A stretch of 64,000 bases of DNA, taken from Pasteurella skyensis (GTDB taxonomy: Bacteria > Pseudomonadota > Gammaproteobacteria > Enterobacterales > Pasteurellaceae). The stretch spans positions 1,178,001 to 1,242,000 of the forward strand of contig NZ_CP016180.1 of the NCBI RefSeq assembly GCF_013377295.1. The letters are read 5' to 3'. The translations under genes and the position numbers were made by a program. Under the pieces are notes generated by a model that ran no database searches, had not been told where the DNA came from, and saw only the letters and a list, made by a program, of their open reading frames with translations. Shown here piece after piece: positions 34,791-45,236 of the stretch (its first letter is position 1; each line of letters starts with the position of its first letter).

Positions 34791-34818
34791 AACGGATACG
34801 CATACTCACGTATCCGTT
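34791..34818 (-). other. Hairpin between rpsA and ihfB
   Basis: AACGGATACG and CGTATCCGTT form a perfect 10-bp stem with an 8-nt loop. No U-run follows on the minus strand, so an RNA-processing or mRNA-end-protecting hairpin is more likely than a full terminator. Confidence 0.65.
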
Positions 34819-34841
34819 ATAAGTAATAAATGAATTAATTA

Positions 34842-36515
34842 TTATTCACTTTTCGCTGCTGCAAAAGCTTCAGCAAATGCATTAGGAACTTCAACAGTTT
34901 CTTGTTTTTTGTTCACTTTTGCTAATGCTGCTGATTCTTCAGCTTCATCTTTAGCACGTACAGAAAGATTAATTACACGTGCTTTACGATCAACACCTGT
35001 GAATTTCGCTTCAAGCTCATCACCAACACTAATTACTGTTGCGATGTTTTCTACACGTTCACTTGTTGCTTCTCCAGCACGAATATAAGCTTCAACACCA
35101 CCAGCTAGTTCAACTTTAACACCTTTAGCATCAACTTCTGTCACTGTTCCTTTAACAATCGCACCGCGTTTGTTTGAATCAAGGAAACTTGTAAACGGAT
35201 CTGATTCTAACTGTTTGATACCTAGTGAAATACGCTCTTTGATTGCATCAACTTGTAATACAACAGCTTCAACTTCATCGCCTTTTTTGTAGTTGCGAAC
35301 AGCTTCTTCACCTGATACATTCCAAGAAATATCAGATAAATGAACTAATCCGTCAATTCCACCTTCAAGACCGATAAAGATACCGAAATCTGTGATAGAT
35401 TTGATTTTACCTGAAACTTTGTCATTTTTAGCATGAGTTTCAGCAAAATGATCCCAAGGATTAGCTTTACATTGTTTTAATCCTAATGAGATACGACGAC
35501 GCTCTTCATCAACTTCAAGTACCATTACTTCAACAGTATCACCAACGTTTACCACTTTAGATGGGTGGATGTTTTTGTTTGTCCAGTCCATTTCTGAAAC
35601 GTGAACTAAACCTTCAACACCGTCTAAAATTTCAACGAAACAGCCGTAGTCAGTTAAGTTAGTTACTTTACCTGTTAATTTGCTGTTTACTGGATGATTT
35701 TCAGCGATAGCAACCCAAGGATCTTGACCTAATTGTTTTAAGCCTAAAGATACACGAGTGCGCTCTTTGTCAAATTTTAATACTTTAACAGAAACTTCAT
35801 CACCAACGTTTACTACTTCACTTGGATGTTTAACACGTTTCCATGCCATATCTGTGATGTGTAATAAACCGTCAACGCCACCTAAATCAACGAATGCACC
35901 GTAGTCAGTTAAGTTTTTAACTGTACCTTTAACTTCAGCACCTTCTTCTAAGCTTGCTAATACCGCTTCACGGTCAGCACTGCTTACAGATTCGATAACT
36001 GCACGACGAGAAACAACAACGTTGTTACGTTTTTGATCAAGTTTGATTACTTTTAATTCTAATTCTTGACCTTCAAGGTTAATGTCACGTACTGGACGAA
36101 CATCAACTAATGAACCTGGTAAGAATGCACGAACACCGTCTAGCTCAACAGTGAAACCACCTTTAACTTTACCGTTAACTAAACCTGTTACAGATTCCTG
36201 TGCTTCAAATGCTTTTTCTAATGCGATCCACGCTTCATTGCGTTTTGCATCACCACGAGAAACGATGGTTTCACCGTTACCGTCTTCAACAGCTTTAAGC
36301 ACTACATCAACTTCATCACCGACTTGAACTTCTAATTCGCCTTGAGCGTTAGTAAATTCTTCAGCAGGTACTGCAGATTCTGATTTTAAACCAGCGTCTA
36401 CTAAAACAAAGCCTTTTTGGATTGCAACAACAGTTCCTTTAACAACATCACCTAATTTAGGTTCTGTTCCAGCTTGTAGTGATTCTTCAAATAATTGAGC
36501 GAAAGATTGAGTCAT
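34842..36515 (-). CDS. rpsA: 30S ribosomal protein S1
   Basis: 557 residues with six S1 (OB-fold) repeats, recognisable by repeated [24 protein letters not shown]-type blocks. The first two domains bind the ribosome; the rest capture mRNA. E. coli S1 has the same length. The start is [14 protein letters not shown]. It follows cmk, the normal cmk-rpsA-ihfB order. The 120-nt leader could hold the autoregulatory element known for rpsA, but I do not identify it. Confidence 0.98.
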   Translation of the reverse strand: MTQSFAQLFEESLQAGTEPKLGDVVKGTVVAIQKGFVLVDAGLKSESAVPAEEFTNAQGELEVQVGDEVDVVLKAVEDGNGETIVSRGDAKRNEAWIALEKAFEAQESVTGLVNGKVKGGFTVELDGVRAFLPGSLVDVRPVRDINLEGQELELKVIKLDQKRNNVVVSRRAVIESVSSADREAVLASLEEGAEVKGTVKNLTDYGAFVDLGGVDGLLHITDMAWKRVKHPSEVVNVGDEVSVKVLKFDKERTRVSLGLKQLGQDPWVAIAENHPVNSKLTGKVTNLTDYGCFVEILDGVEGLVHVSEMDWTNKNIHPSKVVNVGDTVEVMVLEVDEERRRISLGLKQCKANPWDHFAETHAKNDKVSGKIKSITDFGIFIGLEGGIDGLVHLSDISWNVSGEEAVRNYKKGDEVEAVVLQVDAIKERISLGIKQLESDPFTSFLDSNKRGAIVKGTVTEVDAKGVKVELAGGVEAYIRAGEATSERVENIATVISVGDELEAKFTGVDRKARVINLSVRAKDEAEESAALAKVNKKQETVEVPNAFAEAFAAAKSE

Positions 36516-36637
36516 AATAAAATCTTCTTAAATAAAAACATCCACTCTACTTCCTGCAAAATGGGGTTGACAATAAAAGTTTAACAATCCATTGCTAAAC
36601 AAAATTTATGTATTTATTTTATAAATAAACAAATACA

Positions 36638-37312
36638 CTACATTCTAACCGTTTTTTCAATATAAGCCAATGCTTGTTTGATGACTTCTTCAATTGAGAG
36701 ATGTGTTGAATCAATTACTAATGCATCAGAAGCTGCAACAAGTGGCGCTACTGCTCTATTTCTATCTCTATCATCTCGTTCTTGTATTTCTGCTAAAATT
36801 TTATCAAAATCAGCATTAAATCCTTTACTTTTCAACTGGTTAGCACGTCTTTTTGCACGTTCTTCAGCACTCGCATCTAAAAACAATTTAATTTGTGCAT
36901 TAGGGAAAACCACTGTTCCCATATCTCGTCCATCCGCAATTAATCCTTTTTCCGTACTAAAATCACGTTGTCGCTGTAATAATGCTTTTCTTACCTTTGG
37001 AAAAGCAGCTACTTTTGAGGCATTTTGACCTGCCTCTGCAGTACGTATTTGATCACCAACATTTTCACCATTTAAAATAACAACCACTTCGTTATTTTGT
37101 GGAATAAATTGGATATCTAAACGCTCTCCTAATTGTGCTAATTGTTCTTCATTTGCTAAAGAAATATTTTCTTTTACTGCAGCCAATGCCAAAATACGGT
37201 ATACGGCTCCTGAATCTAACAAATCAAAATTAAATTTTTTGGCTAAGGCATTGCATAAAGTCCCTTTTCCTACGCCACTTGGCCCATCAACTGTTATTAT
37301 TATTTTTTTCAT
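36638..37312 (-). CDS. cmk: Cytidylate kinase
   Basis: 224-residue CMP/dCMP kinase; the P-loop GPSGVGKGT is at 10-18, and the [12 protein letters not shown] and [13 protein letters not shown] blocks are intact. It lies ahead of rpsA. A degenerate uptake block lies just upstream (about 37325-37360). Confidence 0.97.
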   Translation of the reverse strand: MKKIIITVDGPSGVGKGTLCNALAKKFNFDLLDSGAVYRILALAAVKENISLANEEQLAQLGERLDIQFIPQNNEVVVILNGENVGDQIRTAEAGQNASKVAAFPKVRKALLQRQRDFSTEKGLIADGRDMGTVVFPNAQIKLFLDASAEERAKRRANQLKSKGFNADFDKILAEIQERDDRDRNRAVAPLVAASDALVIDSTHLSIEEVIKQALAYIEKTVRM

Positions 37313-37355
37313 TCTTGATCCTAATTTTTGTAAATTTTTACGATGATCTTACCGC

Positions 37356-38390
37356 TTATTGTAAATGAGGAAACTCACCAATGGTGACGTGCAACATTTT
37401 TTCTTTACCTTGTCTTAATACCAACACCTCTACTTGGGTATCTGGTCTCATTTCTGCAATGGCCTCCATCATTTGACGAGGTGATTCCGCTTCCACATTA
37501 CCAATTCGCAAGATTAAATCATTTGGCTTCACACCACCTCTTTCTGCTGGCCCATCTTTGGTTACGGAAGTGACCACAACGCCTCGTTCTCCAACGCCCA
37601 GTTGTTTAGCTGAATAAAATAATTCTGTTCCTACACCAAAATAACCTCGAATCACACGTCCATCTTGAATAATTTTTGCCATCACTTTATTTGCTAAAGT
37701 GATAGGAATGGCAAAGCTAAGTCCTTCTGCAATGTCTTCACTACTTCTTCCCAAACTTAGGGTGTTAATGCCAATCAACTCCCCTGCGGTGTTAATTAAA
37801 GCACCACCAGAATTTCCTTTATTAATTGAGGCATCAATTTGAATAAAGTTTTGGCGTCCTCTTTCAGACAGTGCATTTCGTTCAATGGCACTAATAATGC
37901 CTTGTGTTATGCTTTGTCCTAAATTGAAAGGGTTTCCTATGGCTAAAACAACATCGCCCACTCTCACTGGTCTTTGGCTATTTTGTGGAATAAAGGGAAG
38001 GTTTTTAGCTTGAATTTTGAGTACCGCAAGATCGGTTAAAATATCTGAACCCACTAATGTTGCACTAAATATTCGTCCGTTTTGTAGTGCGACAATGATT
38101 TGATCTGCATTTTGAATAACGTGTCGATTGGTTAAAATATATCCTGACGACGTCATTATGACACCTGAACCTAAGTTACTGACCTTTAATCCATTCTTTT
38201 CAGATGCTATATCAAAAGATTGATTATATACATTAACAATGGCAGGAGAAGCAACTTTGACGGCATCGTGATAACTGATGATTTTGCTCTTTGGAGGTGT
38301 AAATTGATGATTTACATAAGGGGCAACAAAAAGGATTAAAATAGCACAAAAAAGACCAAACCCTATTGCTTGTGATATTTTTTTTATCAT
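37356..38390 (-). CDS. degS: DegS periplasmic serine protease
   Basis: 344 residues: N-terminal membrane anchor (about 7-26), trypsin-like protease with His90, Asp120 and Ser194 (KGNSGGALIN), and one PDZ domain (about 255-340). DegS senses misfolded outer-membrane proteins and cleaves RseA to release sigma E. The single PDZ domain and membrane anchor separate it from DegP/DegQ. Confidence 0.92.
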   Translation of the reverse strand: MIKKISQAIGFGLFCAILILFVAPYVNHQFTPPKSKIISYHDAVKVASPAIVNVYNQSFDIASEKNGLKVSNLGSGVIMTSSGYILTNRHVIQNADQIIVALQNGRIFSATLVGSDILTDLAVLKIQAKNLPFIPQNSQRPVRVGDVVLAIGNPFNLGQSITQGIISAIERNALSERGRQNFIQIDASINKGNSGGALINTAGELIGINTLSLGRSSEDIAEGLSFAIPITLANKVMAKIIQDGRVIRGYFGVGTELFYSAKQLGVGERGVVVTSVTKDGPAERGGVKPNDLILRIGNVEAESPRQMMEAIAEMRPDTQVEVLVLRQGKEKMLHVTIGEFPHLQ

Positions 38391-38450
38391 TTCAATTATC
38401 CTCTCAATTATTGTTGCTCTATTATATCACTAATATACGGTATTACACAC

Positions 38451-39206
38451 TTATTTTAATTGTTCTAAATAGGCTTTAGCACCTAAATTATTAATTTGAT
38501 TTATAATCCATTGTTGCTTTTTCCGCATTATAAATTTAGGTTTATTTACTTTAAATATTATAGGGTTAGGTAACGATGCCGCCAATAATGCCGCTTCTTT
38601 AATATTTAATTGACTGGCGTGTTTATTAAAAAAATGTTGTGATGCAGCTTCTACTCCAAAAATACCTTTTCCAAACTCTGCAATATTTAAGTACACTTCT
38701 AAAATGCGCTGTTTGCTCCAAATCATTTCAACAGCAAAAGTTAAAGGTAATTCAAGCCCTTTTCTTAACCACGATCGTTGTGACCATAAATACAAATTTT
38801 TCACCATTTGCTGTGAGATCGTTGATGCACCTCTAATTCTCTTTGAGTGACGATTTTGATTTAAAGCTTGCCCAATCGCATTAAAATCAAGACCTGAATG
38901 ATCTTTAAATTTTTGATCCTCTGCAGCGATAACCGCAATTTGCATTTGCCAAGCGATCTTGTTGAGATTCACCCATTGATACTTAATGTGATATGTTTCA
39001 TTTTTACATAAATAGGTTATTTTTTGTTGCACCATATAGGCAGAATAAGGGATCGGTAAAAAAGAAAAAATCAATATTAACGTAAGAAAAAAGACGCTAA
39101 TTCGACTCAGTAAAAACCACAAGAATCCCTTGATTGAACGTACTTTATTCGGAAGGAAAAAACGCCATAAACGACAACATAACGCTTTTATTCTACACTT
39201 TCTCAT
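38451..39206 (-). CDS. mtgA: Monofunctional peptidoglycan glycosyltransferase
   Basis: 251-residue GT51 enzyme with one N-terminal membrane helix (about 29-53). It polymerises lipid II. The catalytic Glu is in AAEDQKF (Glu96); GASTISQQMVKNLYL and the ELPLTFAVEMIWSKQRILEV block follow. The start overlaps the trpR end by 14 nt; trpR-mtgA pairing is typical of Pasteurellaceae. Confidence 0.95.
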   Translation of the reverse strand: MRKCRIKALCCRLWRFFLPNKVRSIKGFLWFLLSRISVFFLTLILIFSFLPIPYSAYMVQQKITYLCKNETYHIKYQWVNLNKIAWQMQIAVIAAEDQKFKDHSGLDFNAIGQALNQNRHSKRIRGASTISQQMVKNLYLWSQRSWLRKGLELPLTFAVEMIWSKQRILEVYLNIAEFGKGIFGVEAASQHFFNKHASQLNIKEAALLAASLPNPIIFKVNKPKFIMRKKQQWIINQINNLGAKAYLEQLK

Positions 39207-39501
39207 TGAGTTGCTTATTTACCCATTCTAACATTTGTGGATCACTTGTTTTTAGCATATTTGATCCTCGAGTCACTGTGGCAATACTGGTATTTAAACT
39301 TTGCTGAATTTCTCTTTGAGACATTTCTTGCTCAAGTAACGCTTTTACAATTTGCACTCGCAAACCCAGTGAATGACACTCATCAACAGTTAGTAGCATT
39401 GACAACAATTCGTCTATTTTATCTTCAACAACCGCTTGTTTTAACAACGAAACAAATCTATGCCACTCTTTTGGATCTCTTTGATTGTAATGTACTTTCA
39501 T
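39193..39501 (-). CDS. trpR: Trp operon repressor
   Basis: 102-residue all-helical repressor that binds trp operators with tryptophan as co-repressor. The helix-turn-helix is MSQREIQQSLNTSIATVTRG followed by SNMLK. A consensus uptake core is embedded at 39431-39439. It overlaps mtgA. I saw no trp operator in its own upstream region. Confidence 0.95.
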   Translation of the reverse strand: MKVHYNQRDPKEWHRFVSLLKQAVVEDKIDELLSMLLTVDECHSLGLRVQIVKALLEQEMSQREIQQSLNTSIATVTRGSNMLKTSDPQMLEWVNKQLNEKV

Positions 39502-39564
39502 TTTGTTTTACTCTATTTTTTAGAAAAATTTGCAAATTTTTGATCTCATCGTACCGCTTCATTA

Positions 39565-40194
39565 CTATTGTTTAGTTCGCTGATCGTCCAATTCTGCACC
39601 TTTTGGTATCACAAAATTAAATAAATTAGGATCAATCTCTGCTGTTGAAATATTTCTTAATATATAAAGATTACTATGCCCATTTTTTTCAATAGTACTA
39701 AATCCTTTCAATAAACCGTGGCTATTAATTCTAATATCAAATTGTTGAATATTGCTATTTTGGGCTTTTGGTTTTAATACAAAAGTATCGCTATCTTGAG
39801 TTACATCATATTGATTCCAATAGTCTTTTTTATTACTTGTTAATAATACGAAAGGGGTATTATTAACAATATCATCTGTCCAATTAGCGGTTACTTGATA
39901 AACAAAAGGATCATAAAACCAAAGTGTTTCACCATCTGAAATAACGAGGCTTTCTTGTGGTTTTTTTTGCTCCATTCGAAATAAATTTGGTCGTTTAACT
40001 CTGAATATTCCTTCTCCTTCTTGAATAACTTTTCCTTTCATTGAACGGACAGTTTGAACAAAGTCTGTTTTATATTGTGAGACTAATCCCAAACGTTTTT
40101 GTAACTCAACTACAGCTTGTGAATTTGCAAATATGGCACTGCTAAAAAAAACAATGCTTACACAACCTAGTGTTTTAATTAATGATTTTTTCAA
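39565..40194 (-). CDS. lolA: Outer-membrane lipoprotein carrier LolA
   Basis: 209-residue periplasmic chaperone that carries lipoproteins from LolCDE to LolB. It has a cleavable signal peptide (about 1-23, ending IFANS), and the mature [16 protein letters not shown] and [17 protein letters not shown] blocks are diagnostic. It is 71 nt downstream of sapD, where other Pasteurellaceae often have sapF. Confidence 0.95.
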   Translation of the reverse strand: MKKSLIKTLGCVSIVFFSSAIFANSQAVVELQKRLGLVSQYKTDFVQTVRSMKGKVIQEGEGIFRVKRPNLFRMEQKKPQESLVISDGETLWFYDPFVYQVTANWTDDIVNNTPFVLLTSNKKDYWNQYDVTQDSDTFVLKPKAQNSNIQQFDIRINSHGLLKGFSTIEKNGHSNLYILRNISTAEIDPNLFNFVIPKGAELDDQRTKQ

Positions 40195-40265
40195 AATAAT
40201 ATTCTCTTTTATAGTTAATTTTCTGTGATTTTGGATTATATCAAACTGTAATAGTTCAATATAAC

Positions 40266-41294
40266 TTAATAATTAAGCAAGATAGGATCTATTTCTGCAC
40301 TCTTCAATTGCCCACTTTTTTGGTAATTTAAGGGATAATAACAAGCAAATTCTCGCTGTTTTACTTTGTACAATGGAGGCTTAACAATGCATTTCTTTTG
40401 TGCAAAATGGCAACGCTTACCTAAACGACAGCCTTTGTAAATATGGCTTAGTGTTGGGGTTGCACCTCTTAAGGTATTTAATTCTCCTTTAAAAGGCAGT
40501 GGAGAAGAAAAATCAGGCATACTATGTAGCAAAGCAGATGTATAAGGGTGGTAAGGATTTTGCATTATTTGCTCTTTACTCCCTATTTCAACATTTTGCC
40601 CACAATATAATATGTTAAATGAATCAACCCATTTATGTACTGCCCAAATATCGTTACTAGCAAGTAAAATCGATGTACCTAGATTTTTATTCATACTCGA
40701 TAATAGTCGATAAATTTGTAATTCTGTTGTTGGTTCCATCATATTAGTTGGTTCATCTGCAACCAGTAATCTAGGTTTATTGGCGACTGCCATTGCAATA
40801 ATTATCTTTTGAGCCTCGCCACTCGTTAAATCAACAGGATAACATTGCATTATGTCTTTATGATCTCTAATACCTACTCTATGCAGTAATTCAATTGCCT
40901 TTTTCTTTTTCCAACCAAACCAAGTCCACCATTTTCCACTAAAATGGATCCTGTCCATTAGTTGTCTTCCGATCGTTTTACTTGGATCTAAACTTTCTCG
41001 AGGGTTTTGTAGGATCATTGAAATATCATCTTTGATCAATTTTCTACGTTGATAAGGTGATAATTTAAGCAATTCAATATTATCAAATCGGAAACGATCC
41101 GCTTTCACAATCCAATTGTCTTTTTCCATTCCACAGATTACCCTTAGGATAATGCTTTTTCCTGAACCAGACTCTCCTACTAAACCACAAATTTCATTCT
41201 TATCAAGAGTAAGATTTATATTATCGATCATTCTTACTCTGCCATTAGATGTTTCAATATCAATGGTGAGATGACGAATATCTAATAATGCCAT
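40266..41294 (-). CDS. sapD: SapD peptide ABC transporter ATPase
   Basis: 342-residue oligopeptide-type ATPase: Walker A GESGSGKS at 40-47, Walker [10 protein letters not shown], and a C-terminal OppD-like Cys-rich region ([14 protein letters not shown]). The signature is the degenerate LTSGEAQKI, as is normal for SapD (E. coli LTEGECQKV). It energises uptake by SapB/SapC. A sapF gene does not follow; lolA does. Confidence 0.95.
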   Translation of the reverse strand: MALLDIRHLTIDIETSNGRVRMIDNINLTLDKNEICGLVGESGSGKSIILRVICGMEKDNWIVKADRFRFDNIELLKLSPYQRRKLIKDDISMILQNPRESLDPSKTIGRQLMDRIHFSGKWWTWFGWKKKKAIELLHRVGIRDHKDIMQCYPVDLTSGEAQKIIIAMAVANKPRLLVADEPTNMMEPTTELQIYRLLSSMNKNLGTSILLASNDIWAVHKWVDSFNILYCGQNVEIGSKEQIMQNPYHPYTSALLHSMPDFSSPLPFKGELNTLRGATPTLSHIYKGCRLGKRCHFAQKKCIVKPPLYKVKQREFACYYPLNYQKSGQLKSAEIDPILLNY

Positions 41295-41311
41295 AAAATA
41301 TATCCTATCTT

Positions 41312-42199
41312 TTAATAACGGTATGTTTCTAATATACGAATAATACTATTACTTAACATTCTTACCACTAAAATAGTACCCATAATCGTGATGCCCGGTA
41401 TAAATACCGTCCAAGGTGCAATATACACTAATTCTACTGAATCTCTAATCATTGCCCCCCACTCAGGAGTTGGATACTGAGCACCCAATGAGATAAAACT
41501 TAATGCACTGATATCCAAAATAGCCAAAACAAAAATATGCGATAATTCTTTAACTGCAATAGGGGTTAAATTAGGTAAAACTACTGGTTTAATCAGATCC
41601 CAACGACTCGCACCTTCTAATCGTAATGTTATCACATATTCTTTTTTTAATTCTTTCTGTGTCGCAATATAAATTGTATGGATAAAATGAGGAAGCATTG
41701 CCAATAAAATAGCCAACATTGCATTAATTAAGCTGGCTTCTAATAAAATGGCAATAATAATAGCGATCAGTAATGTTGGTGTAACCAAAAATATATCAAA
41801 TAAGTGATTAACTATCGCAAAACTAGAGTGTGTTTTTGTTCCTGCTAATACACCAATAATCCCCCCAATAACCGCTATAACAAGGGTAATAAGTAGGGCC
41901 GATCCTGCGGTATAGTAAAAACCATATAGCACGCGACTAAAAATATCACGACCAAGATCATCCGTTCCAAAAAAATGTTCAATTCGTCCGATTTCACTCC
42001 AAGATGGTGGCATTAGTTCTAAACCAACAAATTGTTGTTGTGCTGAATAAGGCGCGATAACAGAACCAAAGAGGATTAAGCCCAATAAAATGACAAAAGC
42101 ATACACACTCACTAATGCCATCACATCTTTTCTTAAACTCTTCCAAAAATGGACAATATATGCTGACTCTCTAAACTCTTCTAAATTCTTATCTAACAT
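41312..42199 (-). CDS. sapC: SapC peptide ABC transporter permease
   Basis: 295-residue DppC-type permease with about six helices and the EAA-loop-like segment LRLEGASRWDLIKPVVLPNL. It overlaps sapB by 11 nt and forms the membrane channel with it. Confidence 0.95.
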   Translation of the reverse strand: MLDKNLEEFRESAYIVHFWKSLRKDVMALVSVYAFVILLGLILFGSVIAPYSAQQQFVGLELMPPSWSEIGRIEHFFGTDDLGRDIFSRVLYGFYYTAGSALLITLVIAVIGGIIGVLAGTKTHSSFAIVNHLFDIFLVTPTLLIAIIIAILLEASLINAMLAILLAMLPHFIHTIYIATQKELKKEYVITLRLEGASRWDLIKPVVLPNLTPIAVKELSHIFVLAILDISALSFISLGAQYPTPEWGAMIRDSVELVYIAPWTVFIPGITIMGTILVVRMLSNSIIRILETYRY

Positions 42200-43151
42200 A
42201 CCAATCTTTCTTATTTGAAGGATCTAACAAGGTCGTCATACCACTTGCTAGAATATCTACCGTTAATATAAATATTCCAATTACTATAATACCCGCTGAT
42301 ATCGCATTATAATCTTGTATGGAAACCGCATTAATTAACCAGCGCCCAATGCCTCCCCAACTTACCACGTTTTCAATTAACATTGCAAAAGCAAAGATCA
42401 AAGTAACGTTGCGAGCAATAGAAGGAATAATCGGTGGTAATGTATTAAATACTATATGCATTCGCCAAATTTTAAACCCAGACCAACCTCGTGTTCTGGC
42501 TACTTTAACATAATTTTGTTTCATTACATATGTTGCTTGTTCTTGCGTTACTCTCATCACTTCTAGTGTGGCAGGTATCGTTAAAATTAACGTAGGTAAA
42601 GCTAAATGCTGAATTAAACTTTGTATCATTTTAAATTTATAAGGCGTATCAACTAAAAACATATCCAACAATTTAAAGTTTGTGACGATAGGGACCTCAT
42701 AAATGAGGTTTAATTCTCCCACTGTAGCGATCCCCCATTGATTAATAGAAGCATAATAAAGCAACATAATCGCCAACCAAAATACAGGTAAAGCCAAACT
42801 TAATGAACCTAAAATCACTAAACATTTTCCAACAACATTATTCAAATTATACGCAGAAAGAAAACCTAACGGGATGCCTAAAATTAATGATAATAATGTC
42901 GCAGAAAAACATAAAGACAGTGTTGCAGGAAGAACCCTTAATATTTGATCTAATAGCGGTTCTCCTGAATTATAACTCACACCAAAATCACCCGCTAACA
43001 GAGCACTGAGATAACGAAAATAAGATTTTACACTTGGCTCATAAATTAATAAATTAAGTGGATCTTTTAATAAAATACTGTAACTCATTATTGAAAGAAT
43101 AATGACGGTTACTATGATCCAAAATAACTTACGAATTAAAATAAATAACAT
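42189..43151 (-). CDS. sapB: SapB peptide ABC transporter permease
   Basis: 320-residue DppB-type permease with about six helices; the EAA-like loop reads VARTRGWSGFKIWRMHIVFN. It lies between sapA and sapC in the operon. The Sap system protects against host antimicrobial peptides in Haemophilus and relatives. Confidence 0.95.
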   Translation of the reverse strand: MLFILIRKLFWIIVTVIILSIMSYSILLKDPLNLLIYEPSVKSYFRYLSALLAGDFGVSYNSGEPLLDQILRVLPATLSLCFSATLLSLILGIPLGFLSAYNLNNVVGKCLVILGSLSLALPVFWLAIMLLYYASINQWGIATVGELNLIYEVPIVTNFKLLDMFLVDTPYKFKMIQSLIQHLALPTLILTIPATLEVMRVTQEQATYVMKQNYVKVARTRGWSGFKIWRMHIVFNTLPPIIPSIARNVTLIFAFAMLIENVVSWGGIGRWLINAVSIQDYNAISAGIIVIGIFILTVDILASGMTTLLDPSNKKDWYVR

Positions 43152-43164
43152 AATTATATTTCCA

Positions 43165-44850
43165 CTAATTTTCTGGCAAAATTAATTCCATTTGGGATAA
43201 ATTAACGCTACCAAAAGGACTAATTTTTACATTTTTGACTTTATTACTCACCAATAACAGTCGACTTACATTCAGTAATGGCAAAATCGGTAATTCATTT
43301 CTCAATATTTCTTCTACTTTTTTGTACAGTTTTATTCGTTCATTATTATTTTCACTCATTCTTGCCTTGTTCAGTAGAAGATCAACATTTCTATTACACC
43401 AATTTGCTAGATTCGTTACTGAAAACTGAGATCGACAACCTAAAATGGCAGATAAAAAGTTATCTGGATCAAAATTATTAGCTAACCAACCCGTTAGGAT
43501 TAAATCATAATCCGCCGTTCTTTTTTGTAACTGCTGAACTAAAAAGGCTCTATTTACCTGACGAACATCGATTTTAATTCCCACTCTCGCTAAATCATAT
43601 TTTATTAACTCAGCCATTTTTAGTGGATGAGAATTATAAACGTGCTTCTCATCAACCACCCAAAGTTTTAATACTAAAGGATCAATATTTTCTTTACTCT
43701 CATACTGGGGATTGTATGGGTAATTATCTGGATCTTTAGTTGGAAACAATGCTGTTGGTAATATATTATCAGCCACTTCTGCTATTCCGTAGAATAACCG
43801 TTTTCCTAATCTATAACGATCAATTGAGCGAGCAATTTTTTGGCGCAATTCCCTATTTTTCATTGTAGGACGTTGAAAATTAAATGCCAAAAAAGAGAGA
43901 TTTGCACCAGAAGTATTCACAAAATAACCTTTTGAAAGAACAGATAATTGACTAGGTTCTGGAAACGCAGAAATATCACACTCTTTATTTAAGAATTTTG
44001 CCATTTTTCCCGTGCCACTGGCTGAAAAATCAATAATGATATTGTCAATTTTTGCTTTTCTACCCCAATAATTGGCATTTTTGTGCAAACGAACATATTC
44101 ATTATTTACATAACTTTGTAATTGATATACACCCGTCCCCACAGGAAGTTGGTCTAACTGCGCTAGATTGTCATCAGAACTTAGCTGTAACGCATATTCT
44201 TTAGATAAAATAACCGCATATTGACTCGCTAAATGAGCTAATAAAGATGAATCAGGTTCTGCTAAAGTAATTTTTACCACATATTTAGAGGGCGCTGAAA
44301 TATTGGTAATTTTACTTTTTAAATTAATACTTTCAAAATAGGGAAAATGTGTTTTTCTCGCTTGTCTTTGAAAAATATAGTTATTGTAATGTTTACCATT
44401 GTGTCTCACTCGATCCAACTCTTTTAATTCAGGCAAATCATCTACATTTCCTCTTACTCGATTTAATGAAAATAACACATCATCCGCATTAAAATCTCGT
44501 GTTGGATTAAACCATTTAGTTGTGTGGAACTTAACCTTTTTTCTTAAATAAAATGTAATAACCAAACCATCATCACTTACGGTATAACTTTTTGCTAGGG
44601 AAGGTTTTAGGCTATTTGTTTCAGGATCAAACTCAATTAATTTATCATAAATTTGCTCTGTGACCACATTCATATTTGTACCAACGTCTGCTTTTTGAGG
44701 ATCAAAAGAAAATCCCGAAGCACTTGTGCAATAAATCAAACTGCTTGCAAGTAATTCTTGAGGTACAAGAGGTGCTGAATAAGCGGTTAGATTCATACAA
44801 AAAATTGCAAAAAATAAAAATGATCTTACCGCTAGTTTTTTAATTATCAT
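43165..44850 (-). CDS. sapA: SapA periplasmic peptide/haem-binding protein
   Basis: Family 5 extracellular solute-binding protein. Start ATG 44850 gives a clean signal peptide (MIIKKLAVRSFLFFAIFC through YSA) and 561 residues; ATGs at 44865 and 44907 are also in frame but add charged residues ahead of it. DPQKADVGTNMNVVTEQIYD and NFDPDNFLSAILGCRSQFS are typical. H. influenzae SapA binds antimicrobial peptides and haem. A degenerate uptake block lies in the signal region. Confidence 0.93.
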   Translation of the reverse strand: MIIKKLAVRSFLFFAIFCMNLTAYSAPLVPQELLASSLIYCTSASGFSFDPQKADVGTNMNVVTEQIYDKLIEFDPETNSLKPSLAKSYTVSDDGLVITFYLRKKVKFHTTKWFNPTRDFNADDVLFSLNRVRGNVDDLPELKELDRVRHNGKHYNNYIFQRQARKTHFPYFESINLKSKITNISAPSKYVVKITLAEPDSSLLAHLASQYAVILSKEYALQLSSDDNLAQLDQLPVGTGVYQLQSYVNNEYVRLHKNANYWGRKAKIDNIIIDFSASGTGKMAKFLNKECDISAFPEPSQLSVLSKGYFVNTSGANLSFLAFNFQRPTMKNRELRQKIARSIDRYRLGKRLFYGIAEVADNILPTALFPTKDPDNYPYNPQYESKENIDPLVLKLWVVDEKHVYNSHPLKMAELIKYDLARVGIKIDVRQVNRAFLVQQLQKRTADYDLILTGWLANNFDPDNFLSAILGCRSQFSVTNLANWCNRNVDLLLNKARMSENNNERIKLYKKVEEILRNELPILPLLNVSRLLLVSNKVKNVKISPFGSVNLSQMELILPEN

Positions 44851-44907
44851 TATTTTTAGTTCCATAACAACGTTATTTATCTGCAACAGCCGTCTCTCAC
44901 CATTCAA

Positions 44908-45236
44908 ACCACTGTGCTAATTTTATCGTACTGAGGTATTTTACATAAAATTTTCGTAATAGCATACTCTCAAACGGATTCATTAGGCTGTTTAATATTT
45001 GCGTTACTTCTAAACCTTAAAAGTTTAGAAATTTTGTAATAAAACACTTAAATTTACCCAATAACCGTAACATTTTCTTAATAAATTTTATAATTGATAC
45101 ATTTAATGGTGGAATCATACTCTTAAAATGCTAAAATGAAAACTTACTTTACAGCTTTAGTTTTTATTTTATAGCACACTGTTTATTAATCGTTATTTCT
45201 ATAAAATAAAATCTATATTTTATACAGGAAAACTCT
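44908..45236. other. Divergent intergenic region sapA / lysC, no gene seen
   Basis: 329 AT-rich bases. A small hairpin TTCTAAAC/GTTTAGAA (45008-45030, loop 7 nt) is the only clear structure. I looked for a lysine riboswitch ahead of lysC and did not find its conserved blocks. Confidence 0.6.

Noticed and set aside
40266-41294. SapD with degenerate ABC signature (LTSGEA) as a sign of decay
   Set aside because: SapD of E. coli has a similarly degenerate signature, so this is normal for the family.
44908-45236. Possible lysine riboswitch upstream of lysC
   Set aside because: The conserved L-box blocks were not found; only a weak GAGGT and a small AT-rich hairpin are present.
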